Of a stretch of DNA of 64,000 nt, positions 1 to 9,042 are shown piece after piece; position 1 is the first letter of the stretch; each line of letters begins with the position of its first letter. Both the position numbers and the translations under genes were made by a program. The notes beneath the pieces were generated by a model. The model was not told the origin of the DNA and searched no databases. It saw nothing but the letters and a program-made list of their open reading frames with translations. The DNA is taken from NCBI RefSeq assembly GCF_900111835.1, contig NZ_FOJP01000004.1, positions 42,668 through 106,667 of the forward strand, written 5' to 3'. This stretch comes from Metapseudomonas otitidis (GTDB taxonomy: Bacteria; Pseudomonadota; Gammaproteobacteria; Pseudomonadales; Pseudomonadaceae).

Positions 1-8
1 GAAGAGCC

Positions 9-30
9 CCTGGGCTGAAGCCCAGGCTAC
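9..30 (-). repeat. Small dispersed palindrome, copy 1
   Basis: The 22-base element CCTGGGCTGAAGCCCAGGCT plus AC is an almost perfect inverted repeat. It is the reverse-strand form of the GTAGCCCGG...CTTCAG...CCGGG element also found at 55-76, 6021-6042 and 47557-47578. It lies in the gene-free first 85 bases, 3' of the AraC-type gene. It looks like a REP-type extragenic palindrome; no transposase is visible in the window. Confidence 0.6.
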
Positions 31-54
31 GGGGTGGTGCTTGTAGGGGCTTTT

Positions 55-76
55 GTAGCCCGGACTTCAGTCCGGG
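55..76 (+). repeat. Small dispersed palindrome, copy 2
   Basis: GTAGCCCGGACTTCAGTCCG followed by GG is a perfect inverted repeat around CTTCAG. It faces copy 1 at 9-30, so the two form an inverted pair ending just before the stop codon of the AraC-type gene. This head-to-head arrangement is typical of REP doublets in Pseudomonas intergenic regions (known of the family). It could also help terminate the minus-strand gene. Confidence 0.6.
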
Positions 77-85
77 ATGGAGCGC

Positions 86-1108
86 TCAGCCCTGGCGCTT
101 GGCCTCCCGGTATTCGCCGGGCGTCTGGCCGGTCCAGGCCTTGAAGCTGCGGTGGAACGAGCGTGATTCGGTGAAGCCGAGGTAGGCGGCGATGTCCTGG
201 ATCGCCAGGTCGCTGCGCAGCAGGTAGTGCTCGGCCAGCTCCTGGCGCAGTTCGTCGAGGATCTGCTGGTAGCTGGTGCCGGCCTGCTGCAGGTGGCGCT
301 GCAGGGTGCGCACCGTCATGTGGAATTTCTCCGCCACCCGCTCCTTGCGCGGCAGGCCGTCCTTGAGCAGCAGGCGCAGGGCGTTCTTCACCCGTTGCGG
401 CAGCGGCTCGTCCTGGTCCAGCCCGGCCATCATCGCCAGGGCGTGTTCCTCCAGGGTGCGCAGGAGGTTGGCATCGGCCTGGCGCAGGGGCACGGCGAGG
501 TATTCCAGGGGCACCAGCAGGGCGCTGCAGGGCTGCTCGAAGTGCACCGGGCAGCCGAATACCGCTTCGTAGTCCTCCTGGCGCGTGCCCGTTGGCAGCG
601 CGTGCTCGAACCAGACCTCGCGGGGCGAACGCTCCATGTCGGCGATCCAGCGGGCGTAGAGCAGCCAGGAGGCGAGCACGTTCTCCACCATGTGCCGGCG
701 GATCTCCGGGGCTTCGTGGCGGCAGTTCCAGCTCAGGCGGATATGGTCCGCGCCGGCTTCGATCTGGCTGGTGCCCATGTCCCCCACCAATTTCTCGTAG
801 GGAATGATGCGGCTCATGGCTTCGCCCAGGGTGGCGCAGTTCATGGTGATGTAGCCCAGCACGCTCCAGGAGCCCGGCTGGACGAAATGCGCGGAGTGCA
901 GGCCGAACAGCGGGTCGCCGGACACCTCGATCAGGTGCTGCAGCAGGCGTTCGTGGCTCTCGCTGGGAATCCGCCGGCCGTTGTCGGTGAGGTCCTCGGG
1001 CTGCAGGCCGGCGGCGCGCAGGGCGGCGTCGCGGTCCAGGCCCAGGTGGTCGGCATGGCGCAGGTACTTCAGCAGGGCGGGAACGGAGGTATAGCCGAGC
1101 GCGTGCAT
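86..1108 (-). CDS. AraC family transcriptional regulator (OruR/ArgR-like layout)
   Basis: A 340-residue DNA-binding regulator. Residues about 25-205 match the arabinose-binding-like sensor half of the OruR-type AraC proteins, and residues about 240-335 are the double helix-turn-helix, with the second helix around IQDIAAYLGF and the conserved FHRSFKAWTGQTPGEYR end. The gene points away from the FAD-oxidase/GlpD-like/kinase operon that begins 132 bases away, so it is the obvious candidate regulator of that operon, possibly as an activator responding to a substrate or intermediate. The ligand cannot be read from sequence. The length is normal for the family and the start at 1108 gives the complete sensor domain. 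Confidence 0.85.
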   Translation of the reverse strand: MHALGYTSVPALLKYLRHADHLGLDRDAALRAAGLQPEDLTDNGRRIPSESHERLLQHLIEVSGDPLFGLHSAHFVQPGSWSVLGYITMNCATLGEAMSRIIPYEKLVGDMGTSQIEAGADHIRLSWNCRHEAPEIRRHMVENVLASWLLYARWIADMERSPREVWFEHALPTGTRQEDYEAVFGCPVHFEQPCSALLVPLEYLAVPLRQADANLLRTLEEHALAMMAGLDQDEPLPQRVKNALRLLLKDGLPRKERVAEKFHMTVRTLQRHLQQAGTSYQQILDELRQELAEHYLLRSDLAIQDIAAYLGFTESRSFHRSFKAWTGQTPGEYREAKRQG

Positions 1109-1240
1109 GGGTTCTTCTTGTTCTGGGTTGTCCTGATTGGCGATAGCCGCTGTCCCGATCAGACAGTGACGCTGCGGGGCGGCTGGCTAGTATAGGCAGC
1201 CATCGAAAACCTTCGAAACAACCAGGACAAGGAGAACGGG
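1109..1240. promoter_or_regulatory. Divergent promoter region between AraC-type gene and FAD-oxidase operon
   Basis: This 132-base gap must carry both promoters. A good ribosome binding site, AAGGAGA, sits just before the ATG at 1241. I could not identify convincing -35/-10 elements or a clear repeated operator by eye. AraC-family proteins usually bind direct repeats close to the -35, so this is where the operator should be. Confidence 0.45.
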
Positions 1241-2836
1241 ATGCGACGCTGGAACGGCTGGGGCGACGAGTCGACCGTGGTGGAGCTGCCGGCCAATGGG
1301 GCCGAATTCCTGGGCGCGCGGGTCGGCGCCGGGCAGGTGCTGGCGGATGCCACCCTGGAGCAGGTGCTGGCCAGCGTGCCGGCCTCGCGCCTGCCGGAGC
1401 ACCCGCTGGTGAGCCAGGATGCGGAGGTGCGGGTGCGCCACGCCCGTGGCCAGAGCCTGCCGGACTGGCTGGCGATGCGCGAAGGCCGCTTCGAGGTGTT
1501 CCCCGACGGCGTGGCCTTCCCCGAAAGCCCCCAGGACATCCGCGTACTGATGGCCTGGGCGGCCCAGCACGACGTGGTGCTGATCCCCTACGGTGGCGGC
1601 ACCTCGGTGGCCGGGCACATCAACCCCCAGGCCTCCAGCCGCCCGGTGCTGACCCTGTCCCTGGCGCGCATGAGCCGCCTGCTGGAGCTGGACGAGGCGA
1701 GCCAGATCGCCACGTTCGGCCCCGGTGCCAACGGCCCGCAGGTGGAAAGCCAGTTGCGCGCCCGGGGCTTCACCCTGGGGCACTTCCCGCAGTCCTGGGA
1801 GCTGTCCACCCTCGGCGGCTGGGTCGCCAGCCGCTCCAGTGGCCAGCAGTCGCTGCGCTACGGGCGCATCGAGCAGTTGTTCGCCGGCGGCACCCTGGAG
1901 ACCTTCGACGGCCCGCTGGAGCTGCCGACCTTCCCGGCCTCGGCGGCCGGGCCGGACCTGCGTGAGCTGGTGCTGGGCTCCGAGGGGCGCTTCGGGGTGA
2001 TTTCTGAGGTCAAGGTGCGGGTGTCGCGCCTGGCCGACCAGGAGCGTTTCTACGCGGTGTTCCTGCCGGACTGGACGCGGGCGCTGCAAGCGGTGCGGAC
2101 CCTGGCCCAGGCGCGGGTGCCGCTGTCCATGCTGCGCCTGTCCAACGCCATCGAGACCGAGACCCAGCTGGCCCTGGCCGGGCACCCGGAGCGCATCGCG
2201 CTGCTGGAGAAGTACCTGGCCTTCCGCGGGGCGCGCGCCGGCAAGTGCATGCTGACCTTCGGCGTGACCGGCTCGCGGGTGCAGAACGCCGCCTCGCTGC
2301 GCCAGGCCAAGGCGCTGCTGAAACCGTTTGGCGGGGTGTTCACCGGCACCCTGCTGGGCAGCAAGTGGGCGGAGAACCGCTTCCGCTTCCCCTACCTGCG
2401 CCACGCCCTGTGGGAGGCCGGCTACGTGGTGGACACCCTGGAGACGGCCACCGACTGGTCCAACGTCGACGCCCTGATGGGCAAGGTGGAGGCCAGCCTG
2501 CGCGAGGGCCTGGCGGACGAGGGCGAGCGGGTGCACGTGTTCACCCATCTGTCCCACGTCTACGGCGAGGGGTCGAGCATCTACACCACCTACGTGTTCC
2601 GCCCTGGTGCGAGCTACGAGACGGCCCTGGGCCGCTGGCAGCGCCTCAAGTTCGCGGCGAGCGAGGTGATCGCCCACAACCGCGGCACCATCAGCCACCA
2701 GCACGGCGTGGGCCGCGACCACGCGCCCTGGCTGCCGCTGGAAAAGGGTGTGCGCGGAATGGCCACGCTGCAGGCCATGGCCCGTCACTTCGACCCGGAC
2801 GGCCGCCTGGCGCCCGGCGTGCTGCTGCAGGACTGA
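1241..2836 (+). CDS. FAD-linked oxidase, alkyldihydroxyacetonephosphate synthase-like
   Basis: A 531-residue flavoprotein of the vanillyl-alcohol-oxidase/GlcD superfamily, closest in layout to alkyl-DHAP synthase (AGPS). The FAD-binding PCMH-type domain spans about residues 90-230 with the phosphate-loop motif YGGGTSVAG at about 116-124. The C-terminal oxidase domain carries SHQHGVGRDH near residue 485, corresponding to the histidine-rich catalytic motif of AGPS, which I recall as HHHGVG, so one histidine appears to be glutamine here. It is the first gene of an operon with a GlpD-like enzyme (3 bases downstream) and an FGGY kinase. The substrate is unknown; a glycerol-phosphate or ether-lipid derivative is an inference from the neighbours. 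Confidence 0.8.
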   Translation: MRRWNGWGDESTVVELPANGAEFLGARVGAGQVLADATLEQVLASVPASRLPEHPLVSQDAEVRVRHARGQSLPDWLAMREGRFEVFPDGVAFPESPQDIRVLMAWAAQHDVVLIPYGGGTSVAGHINPQASSRPVLTLSLARMSRLLELDEASQIATFGPGANGPQVESQLRARGFTLGHFPQSWELSTLGGWVASRSSGQQSLRYGRIEQLFAGGTLETFDGPLELPTFPASAAGPDLRELVLGSEGRFGVISEVKVRVSRLADQERFYAVFLPDWTRALQAVRTLAQARVPLSMLRLSNAIETETQLALAGHPERIALLEKYLAFRGARAGKCMLTFGVTGSRVQNAASLRQAKALLKPFGGVFTGTLLGSKWAENRFRFPYLRHALWEAGYVVDTLETATDWSNVDALMGKVEASLREGLADEGERVHVFTHLSHVYGEGSSIYTTYVFRPGASYETALGRWQRLKFAASEVIAHNRGTISHQHGVGRDHAPWLPLEKGVRGMATLQAMARHFDPDGRLAPGVLLQD

Positions 2837-2839
2837 GCC

Positions 2840-4411
2840 GTGGAGACCTGGAACGCCGCCTGGCGGGCGGCCGCACTGCCGGCGCTGGCTGCGCGGGAGT
2901 GGGACCTGATCGTGGTCGGCGGCGGCATCACCGGGGCCGGCATCCTGCGTGAGGCGGCGCGGCGGGGCTGGTCCTGCCTGCTGCTGGAGCAGCGCGACTT
3001 CGCCTGGGGCACCTCCAGCCGCTCGTCGAAGATGGTCCACGGCGGCCTGCGCTACATCGCCAAGGGGCAGATCGGCCTCACCCGCGACTCGGTGCGCGAG
3101 CGCCAGCGGCTGCTGGCGGAAGCGCCCGGCCTGGTGGACCCGCTGAGCTTCGTGATGCCCCATCGCGGCGGCTTTCCCGGTCCCCGGGTGTTCGGCACGC
3201 TGCTGGCGCTGTACGACGCTCTGGCCGGGGTGCGCAACCACTGCTACCACCCGCTGCCGCAGCTGCGCTTCCTGGCCCCTGGGCTGAGCGAGGCGGGGCT
3301 GCAGGGCGGGACCCAGTTCTTCGATGCCGTGACGGATGATGCACGCCTGGTGATGCGGGTGTTGGCCGAGGCCCGGCGCGAGGGCGGTGAAGCCCTCAAC
3401 GGGATGCGGGTGCTGGAACTGACCCGCGACCAGGGGCGGGTGACCGGCCTGGTGGCGGAGGACGCCGAGGGCGGCGGGCGGCTGGCGTTTCGCAGCCGCG
3501 CCGTGGCCCTGGCTACCGGCGCCTGGGCAGACGAGCTGCGCCGTCGCGAGGGGCCGGAGCACATCCGCCCGCTGCGGGGCAGCCACCTGTTGTTGCCGGC
3601 CTGGCGCCTGCCGCTGGCCCATGCCATCAGCTTCATGCACTCGGATGACGGGCGCCCGGTGTTCGTCTTCCCCTGGGAGGGCGCGACCGTGGTGGGTACC
3701 ACCGACCTGGACCACCGCGCGGGGCTGACCGAAGACGCAGCCATCAGCGCCGAGGAAGTCGACTACCTGCTGGCCGCCTGCGCCGCGCAGTTCCCGGATG
3801 CCGCCATCGGCCGCGCCGACGTGCTCTCCACCTGGGCCGGTGTGCGGCCGGTGGTCAGCGATGGGGCCGAGGGGCGCAAGCCCTCCGACGAGAAGCGCGA
3901 GCACGCGCTGTGGACGGAGCCCGGCTGCGTGACCCTGGCCGGGGGCAAGCTCACCACCTTCCGCCTGCTGGCCCTGGAGGTGCTGCAGGCCTGCGCGCCG
4001 TTCACCGGGCGCGAAGTGGCGGACCACGGTTCGGCGGTGTTCACGCCGGCACCGCTGCCGCCCCTGCCGGTGGGCGTGGGTTTGCAGCGGCGCCTGGCGG
4101 GCCGTCATGGCCCGGAACTGGCGCGGCTGGCGCCCTGGCTGGAGCGCTTGGGGAGCGAGCGGGTGGGCGGCAGCGAGGTGCTCTGGGCCGAGCTGGCCTG
4201 GGCGGCCGAAGGCGAGCTGGTGCTGCACCTGGATGACTTGCTGCTGCGCCGCACGCGTCTGGGCCTGCTGGTGGCGGAGGGCGGCCAGGCGTACCTGCCG
4301 CGCATCCGCGCACTGTGCCAGCCGCTGCTGGAATGGGACGATGCGCGCTGGGCGCACGAGGAGCAGGCATACCGGGCACTGTGGCGCCGGTACTACAGCC
4401 TGCCCGCATAA
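2840..4411 (+). CDS. FAD-dependent glycerol-3-phosphate dehydrogenase family protein
   Basis: A 523-residue enzyme resembling aerobic glycerol-3-phosphate dehydrogenase GlpD/GlpA, which oxidises sn-glycerol-3-phosphate to dihydroxyacetone phosphate and passes electrons to quinone. The dinucleotide-binding motif [10 protein letters not shown] is at about residues 25-34, followed by the family signature [16 protein letters not shown] at about 55-70. The C-terminal DAO_C region is present. It starts with GTG three bases after the upstream stop codon, so translation is probably coupled. It lies inside a three-gene operon rather than beside glpK/glpF/glpR, so it is probably a paralogue with a specialised substrate rather than the housekeeping GlpD. 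Confidence 0.82.
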   Translation: METWNAAWRAAALPALAAREWDLIVVGGGITGAGILREAARRGWSCLLLEQRDFAWGTSSRSSKMVHGGLRYIAKGQIGLTRDSVRERQRLLAEAPGLVDPLSFVMPHRGGFPGPRVFGTLLALYDALAGVRNHCYHPLPQLRFLAPGLSEAGLQGGTQFFDAVTDDARLVMRVLAEARREGGEALNGMRVLELTRDQGRVTGLVAEDAEGGGRLAFRSRAVALATGAWADELRRREGPEHIRPLRGSHLLLPAWRLPLAHAISFMHSDDGRPVFVFPWEGATVVGTTDLDHRAGLTEDAAISAEEVDYLLAACAAQFPDAAIGRADVLSTWAGVRPVVSDGAEGRKPSDEKREHALWTEPGCVTLAGGKLTTFRLLALEVLQACAPFTGREVADHGSAVFTPAPLPPLPVGVGLQRRLAGRHGPELARLAPWLERLGSERVGGSEVLWAELAWAAEGELVLHLDDLLLRRTRLGLLVAEGGQAYLPRIRALCQPLLEWDDARWAHEEQAYRALWRRYYSLPA

Positions 4412-4431
4412 CGACAAGAAAGGACGTCACC

Positions 4432-5991
4432 GTGAGCGAAACGAGCTACCTGCTGGCCATCGACAACGGCACCCAGAGCGTGCGTGCCCTGCTGTTCGAC
4501 CTGCAGGGCAACCTGGTGGGCAAGGGCAAGGTGCCGCTGGAGGCCTACTACTCCAAGCAGCCCGGCTGGGCCGAGCAGGATCCGGACTACTACTGGTCGA
4601 GCCTGGCCGAGGCCTGCCGCCTGCTGTGGGCGTCGGTGGACATCGACCGCAGCCTGATCCGTGGCGTGGCCCTGACCACCCAGCGCGGCACGGTGATCCA
4701 TGTGGACGAACAGGGCCAGCCGCTGCGCCCGGCGATCATCTGGCTGGACCAGCGTCGCGCCGAGGCCGAGGGCCGCATCAAGGGCCCCTGGGGCTGGCTG
4801 TTCCGCCTGCTGCGGCTGGAGCCGACGGTGGACCACTTCCGCACCCAGGCGGAGGTGAACTGGGTGGCGCAGAACCAGCCGGAGCTGTGGGCGCGGACCC
4901 ACAAGGTACTGCTGCTGTCGGGGTTCCTGACCCACCGGCTGTGCGGCCGTTTCGTGGATTCGGTGGGCTGCCAGGTGGCCTACCTGCCGTTCGACTACAA
5001 GCGCCTGGACTGGGCCAAGCCGAGCGACTGGAAGTGGCAGGCGATGCCGGTGCGCCGCGAGCAGCTGCCGGACCTGTGCAAGCCGGGCGAGACTTTGGGG
5101 CGCATCACCGCCGAGGCGAGCCGCCTGACCGGCATCCCCGAGGGGTTGCCGCTGGTGGCCGCCGCTGCCGACAAGGCCTGCGAGGTGATGGGCTCGGGCG
5201 GGGTGGCGCCGGACACGGCCTGCCTCTCCTACGGCACCACGGCCACCATCAACACCACGCGCCAGCGCTACCTGGAGACGATTCCGCTGATCCCGCCGTA
5301 CCCGGCGGCGGTGCCGGACCACTTCAATACCGAGGTGATGATCTACCGCGGGTTCTGGATGGTCAGCTGGTTCAAGCAGGAGTTCGGCCTGCGGGAAATG
5401 CAGCGGGCGCGGGAGCTGGGGGTGGAGCCGGAGGCGCTGTTCGACGAGCTGGTCAATGGCGTGCCGCCCGGCTCCATGGGGTTGACGCTGCAGCCGTACT
5501 GGTCCCCGGGCATCCGTGAACCGGGGCTGGAGGCGAAGGGGTCGATCATCGGCTTCGGCGACGTGCACACCCGGGCGCACATCTACCGGGCCATCCTCGA
5601 AGGGCTGGCCTACGCCCTGCGCCAGGGCAAGGAGCGCATCGAGAAGCGCTCCGGCACGCGCATCACCCGGCTGCGGGTGTCCGGCGGGGGCTCCCAGAGC
5701 GATGCGGCGATGCAGTTGACGGCGGACATCTTCGGCCTGCCGGCGGAGCGGCCCCATGTGTTCGAGACCTCGGGGCTGGGGGCGGCCATCGACTGCGCGG
5801 TGGGCCTGGGCCTGCACCCGGACTTCCCCACGGCCATCGCGGCGATGACGCGGGTGGGGCAGGTGTTCCAGCCCAACCCGGAGGCGCGGCGGGTGTACGA
5901 GCAGCTGTACCGCGAGGTGTATCTGAACATGTACCGGCAGCTGAAGCCGCTGTACCAGAAGATCCGCGACATCACCGGCTACCCGGCCTGA
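4432..5991 (+). CDS. FGGY-family carbohydrate kinase
   Basis: A 519-residue sugar/polyol kinase of the FGGY family (glycerol, xylulose, ribulose kinases). The first ATP/phosphate loop [17 protein letters not shown] is at residues 6-22, and the C-terminal ATP-binding region has the [13 protein letters not shown] motif near residue 420. I chose the GTG at 4432 because AAGAAAGGA lies just upstream and the protein then begins immediately before the kinase motif; a longer frame upstream lacks homology. It follows the GlpD-like gene by 20 bases. The specificity cannot be assigned: it may phosphorylate the compound that the two flavoenzymes process. Confidence 0.82.
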   Translation: MSETSYLLAIDNGTQSVRALLFDLQGNLVGKGKVPLEAYYSKQPGWAEQDPDYYWSSLAEACRLLWASVDIDRSLIRGVALTTQRGTVIHVDEQGQPLRPAIIWLDQRRAEAEGRIKGPWGWLFRLLRLEPTVDHFRTQAEVNWVAQNQPELWARTHKVLLLSGFLTHRLCGRFVDSVGCQVAYLPFDYKRLDWAKPSDWKWQAMPVRREQLPDLCKPGETLGRITAEASRLTGIPEGLPLVAAAADKACEVMGSGGVAPDTACLSYGTTATINTTRQRYLETIPLIPPYPAAVPDHFNTEVMIYRGFWMVSWFKQEFGLREMQRARELGVEPEALFDELVNGVPPGSMGLTLQPYWSPGIREPGLEAKGSIIGFGDVHTRAHIYRAILEGLAYALRQGKERIEKRSGTRITRLRVSGGGSQSDAAMQLTADIFGLPAERPHVFETSGLGAAIDCAVGLGLHPDFPTAIAAMTRVGQVFQPNPEARRVYEQLYREVYLNMYRQLKPLYQKIRDITGYPA

Positions 5992-6020
5992 ATGGAACCG
6001 GGGCTCGGGCATGTCGTGAT

Positions 6021-6042
6021 CCCGGGCTGAAGCCCGGGCTAC
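6021..6042 (-). repeat. Small dispersed palindrome, copy 3
   Basis: CCCGGGCTGAAGCCCGGGCT followed by AC is a perfect inverted repeat, the exact reverse complement of the copy at 47557-47578. It lies between the kinase gene and the strong hairpin at 6053-6085. Confidence 0.65.
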
Positions 6043-6052
6043 GGCTTGAACA

Positions 6053-6085
6053 GAACGCCCCCGGTGGTTGCCACCGAGGGCGTTC
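6053..6085. terminator. Bidirectional hairpin terminator between kinase and pirin genes
   Basis: GAACGCCCCCGGTGG pairs with CCACCGAGGGCGTTC around a TTG loop, with one mismatch region. It separates two convergent genes and probably terminates both. The T-run is short on either side. Confidence 0.7.
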
Positions 6086-6094
6086 TGCTTCGGC

Positions 6095-6793
6095 TCAGGC
6101 CACGTCCACCAGCACGATCTCGGTGTCTTCCTGGGCGCTGAAGGACAGGTGCGTTTCATCCTTCACGGCGACGCCGTCCCGGGCCTGGGCGGGGATGCCG
6201 TTCACTTCGTAGCGACCCTGGGCCGCCACCAGGTAGGCCTTGCGGCCGGGTTCGAGGTGGTACTCGGCGGTCTGGCCGGCCTTGATCGTGGCGGCTACCA
6301 GCCGGGCATTGGCGCGGATGTGCAGGGCATCGCTGTCTTCGTCGATACCGCTGGCGAGGGTGACGAAGGTGCCGGCGCGCTCCCCCTTGGGAAACGGTCG
6401 GGTGCCCCAGGACGGCGCCGTACCGAACTCGGTGGGCATGATCCAGATCTGAAAGATGCGGGTGGTCTCGTCCTCCAGGTTGTATTCGGAGTGGGCGATG
6501 CCGGTGCCCGCGCTCATCACCTGCACGTCGCCGGCCACGGTGCGGCCCTTGTTGCCGAGGTTGTCCTGGTGGGTGATGGCGCCGTCACGGACGTAGGTGA
6601 TGATCTCCATGTCCCGGTGCGGGTGCGGCGGGAAGCCGGAGTGCGGGGCGATCTCGTCGTCGTTCCACACCCGCAGCTGGCCCCAGTTCATCCGCGCCGG
6701 GTCGTGGTACTCGGCGAAGGAGAAGTGGTGACGGGCATTCAGCCAGCCATGCTGGGCGGCGCCGAGTTGCTGGAAGGGGCGTACGTCGATCAT
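6095..6793 (-). CDS. Pirin family protein (bicupin, quercetinase-like)
   Basis: A 232-residue cytosolic double cupin of the pirin/YhhW type. The metal ligands of the N-terminal cupin are visible: HPHRD (two histidines, about residues 57-59) and GIAHSEYN (His and Glu, about 101-105). YhhW and human pirin have quercetin 2,3-dioxygenase activity in vitro; the physiological role in Pseudomonas is not established. The start at 6793 follows a GGAGAT ribosome site and gives the conserved MIDVRPF beginning; a longer frame upstream is less likely. It is divergent from the YegS-like kinase gene. Confidence 0.88.
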   Translation of the reverse strand: MIDVRPFQQLGAAQHGWLNARHHFSFAEYHDPARMNWGQLRVWNDDEIAPHSGFPPHPHRDMEIITYVRDGAITHQDNLGNKGRTVAGDVQVMSAGTGIAHSEYNLEDETTRIFQIWIMPTEFGTAPSWGTRPFPKGERAGTFVTLASGIDEDSDALHIRANARLVAATIKAGQTAEYHLEPGRKAYLVAAQGRYEVNGIPAQARDGVAVKDETHLSFSAQEDTEIVLVDVA

Positions 6794-7000
6794 GGGAATC
6801 TCCTGTCGGGCCGGGGTGGGTTGGGCTCCCCGGTGCAATGGTGGCCATGATCCATCGACTGAAGGCGGTGAAGAAGCGGGATTTCTGGGTTCCAGCTATC
6901 GATGTGTTCGATGGTTGTTTTGGATTTGGCTGACAGGCCTTTTCACTTTTTCCCTGGGGGCGTGCCTATACTCGGGCCCATTCCCGGCGTGGAGCGATTG

Positions 7001-7906
7001 ATGACTGAACGCAAGGCGGTGCTGGTGCTGCATGGCAAGCAGGCCATGAACGAAGAGGTCCGCGCGGCGGTGATGGCCCGCCGTGAGGCGGGCTGGGAGC
7101 TGGCGGTGCGGGTGACCTGGGAAGGCGGCGATGCCCGCCGGCTGGTGGACGAGGCCCTGGCGGCCGGCTACCGGACCCTGGTGGCCGGGGGCGGCGACGG
7201 CACCCTGCGGGACGTGGCCGAGGCCATTGCCCTGTCGGGCGAGGACGCCAGCCTGGCCCTGCTGCCCCTGGGCACCGCCAACGACTTCGCTCGCGCAGCC
7301 GGGGTGCCGCTGGTGCCCGGCGAGGCGCTGGCGCTGCTGGACGTGCCGGCCCGGGCCATCGACCTGGGGGAAGCCGACGGGCGGCTGTTCCTCAACATGG
7401 CGACCGGTGGCTTCGGTTCCAAGGTCACGGCCAACACCTCGGAGGACCTTAAGAAGGTGCTCGGCGGGGCGGCCTACCTGCTCACCGGGCTGACGCGCTT
7501 CTCGGAGGTGCATGCGGCCTTCGGGCGCTTCCGTGGGCCTGATTTCGCCTGGGAGGGGGAGTTCCTCGCCCTGGGCATCGGCAACGGCAGCCAGGCGGGC
7601 GGCGGGCACGTGCTCTGCCCCCGTGCGCGGGTGGACGACGGCCTGCTCGACCTGTGCATCGTGCCGGCGCCGCAGGACGTGGTGGGCACCCTGGGGACGC
7701 TGCTGTCGGGCGGCATGCGCGGCCTGGAGGCGGTGTCGGTGACCGCCCGTCTGCCCTGGGTGGAGGTGGAGGCGCCGGAGGGGCTGGATGTGAATCTGGA
7801 CGGCGAGCCGCTGGAATGTCGGCAGGTTCGCTTCAGTGCACGCCGTAACGCACTACGCTTACATCTGCCGGAGGGTTCGCCGCTGCTACAGGCTGCCGTG
7901 CCGTGA
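7001..7906 (+). CDS. yegS: YegS-type lipid kinase (diacylglycerol kinase catalytic family)
   Basis: A 301-residue lipid kinase. The diagnostic nucleotide-binding motif GGGDGTLRD is at about residues 64-72 and the second motif LPLGTANDFAR at about 89-99. YegS from E. coli phosphorylates phosphatidylglycerol in vitro; the natural substrate is uncertain. The ATG at 7001 was chosen because the family begins with a short strand-forming stretch directly before MTERKAVLVLHG; the frame extends further upstream without similarity. It is divergent from pirin across about 207 bases, which hold no other gene I can see. Confidence 0.85.
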   Translation: MTERKAVLVLHGKQAMNEEVRAAVMARREAGWELAVRVTWEGGDARRLVDEALAAGYRTLVAGGGDGTLRDVAEAIALSGEDASLALLPLGTANDFARAAGVPLVPGEALALLDVPARAIDLGEADGRLFLNMATGGFGSKVTANTSEDLKKVLGGAAYLLTGLTRFSEVHAAFGRFRGPDFAWEGEFLALGIGNGSQAGGGHVLCPRARVDDGLLDLCIVPAPQDVVGTLGTLLSGGMRGLEAVSVTARLPWVEVEAPEGLDVNLDGEPLECRQVRFSARRNALRLHLPEGSPLLQAAVP

Positions 7907-8037
7907 GCCGCCTTCTGGTGTGGTGCGCCGGGGTGGTGCATGATGGCTCCCCGCCATGACGGCTACAGTTATCCCATCACCCTGCCGATAAGGTGAAGCA
8001 GCCGCAGCCCGGCTGGAATTTTCTACAGGAGCATGCA

Positions 8038-8964
8038 ATGGCCGGTATTCTCGACACAGTCGACCAGCGCACCCAACTGGTGGGTGAGAACCGCCTGGAA
8101 ATCCTCATGTTCCGACTGGTGGGCCGTCAGCTGTTCGCCATCAACGTGTTCAAGGTGCAGGAAGTCCTGCAACTGCCCAAGTTGACCCTGATTCCCCAGC
8201 GCCATCCCTACGTCTGCGGCGTGGTCAACCTGCGCGGCCATACGTTGCCGGTGATCGACCTGTCCCGCGCCATCGGCATGCGCGCGCTGGTGCCGGACCA
8301 GAACAGCACCATCATCGTCACCGAGTACAACCGCTCGGTGCAGGCCTTCCTGGTGGGGGGCGTGGACCGCATCCTCAACCTCAACTGGGAGTCCATCCAG
8401 CCGCCGCCCGGTGGGGCCGGCCGCCAGCACTACCTGACGGCGATCACCAAGGTGGAGGACCAGATCGTCGAGATCATCGACGTGGAGAAGGTGCTGGCCG
8501 AGATCGTGCCCATGAGCACCCGCGTTTCGGAGGAGCGCCTGGGCAACCCGCTGCTGGAGCGCGCCCGTGGCCGCGAAGTGCTGCTGGTGGACGACTCCAA
8601 CGTCGCCCTGACCCAGTTGCGCGAGACGCTGTCCCAGCTGGGCATCCGCACCCATGCCGCCAGTGACGGCCTGAAGGCCCTCAACCTGCTGAAGAAGTGG
8701 GCGGATTCCGGTGAGGTGATGACCGACAAGCTGCTGATGATCTTCACCGATGCCGAGATGCCGGAGATGGACGGCTATCGCCTGACCACCGAGATCCGCA
8801 ACGACCCGCGCCTGCGTGACCTCTATGTGGTGATGCACACCTCGCTGTCCGGCAGCTTCAACGACGCCATGGTGAAGAAGGTGGGCTGCGACAACTTCCT
8901 CTCCAAGTTCCAGCCCGACAAGCTGGTCGACGTGGTGGCGGACCGCCTGAGCAAGGGCAACTGA
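8038..8964 (+). CDS. cheV: Chemotaxis coupling protein CheV
   Basis: A 308-residue cytosolic adaptor that links chemoreceptors to CheA and can be phosphorylated. The CheW-like domain covers about residues 20-155 (FAINVFKVQEVLQLP start) and a response-regulator receiver domain covers about 178-305. The receiver has the acidic pair VLLVDDSN near 181-186 and the phospho-acceptor aspartate D238 in FTDAEMPEMDGY. The start at 8038 follows ACAGGAG. It is a lone gene, not in a che operon, as is common for cheV genes in Pseudomonas. Confidence 0.9.
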   Translation: MAGILDTVDQRTQLVGENRLEILMFRLVGRQLFAINVFKVQEVLQLPKLTLIPQRHPYVCGVVNLRGHTLPVIDLSRAIGMRALVPDQNSTIIVTEYNRSVQAFLVGGVDRILNLNWESIQPPPGGAGRQHYLTAITKVEDQIVEIIDVEKVLAEIVPMSTRVSEERLGNPLLERARGREVLLVDDSNVALTQLRETLSQLGIRTHAASDGLKALNLLKKWADSGEVMTDKLLMIFTDAEMPEMDGYRLTTEIRNDPRLRDLYVVMHTSLSGSFNDAMVKKVGCDNFLSKFQPDKLVDVVADRLSKGN

Positions 8965-8970
8965 CCGCCG

Positions 8971-8998
8971 GGCGACGGGCTTGGCCGCCCGTCGCCGA
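8971..8998 (+). terminator. Hairpin after cheV
   Basis: GGCGACGGGC pairs perfectly with GCCCGTCGCC around a TTGGCC loop, starting seven bases after the cheV stop. The following T content is weak, so termination may be partial. Confidence 0.55.
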
Positions 8999-9042
8999 TT
9001 CCGTATAAGGGACGCTTCCGACCGCCTGATGGAAGCTGGCCC

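Noticed and set aside
1187-4417. Very long open frame of 1076 codons on the minus strand opposite the FAD oxidase and GlpD-like genes
   Set aside because: It is the antisense frame of two clear genes in GC-rich DNA, is full of low-complexity Arg/Gln/His/Pro and matches no family.
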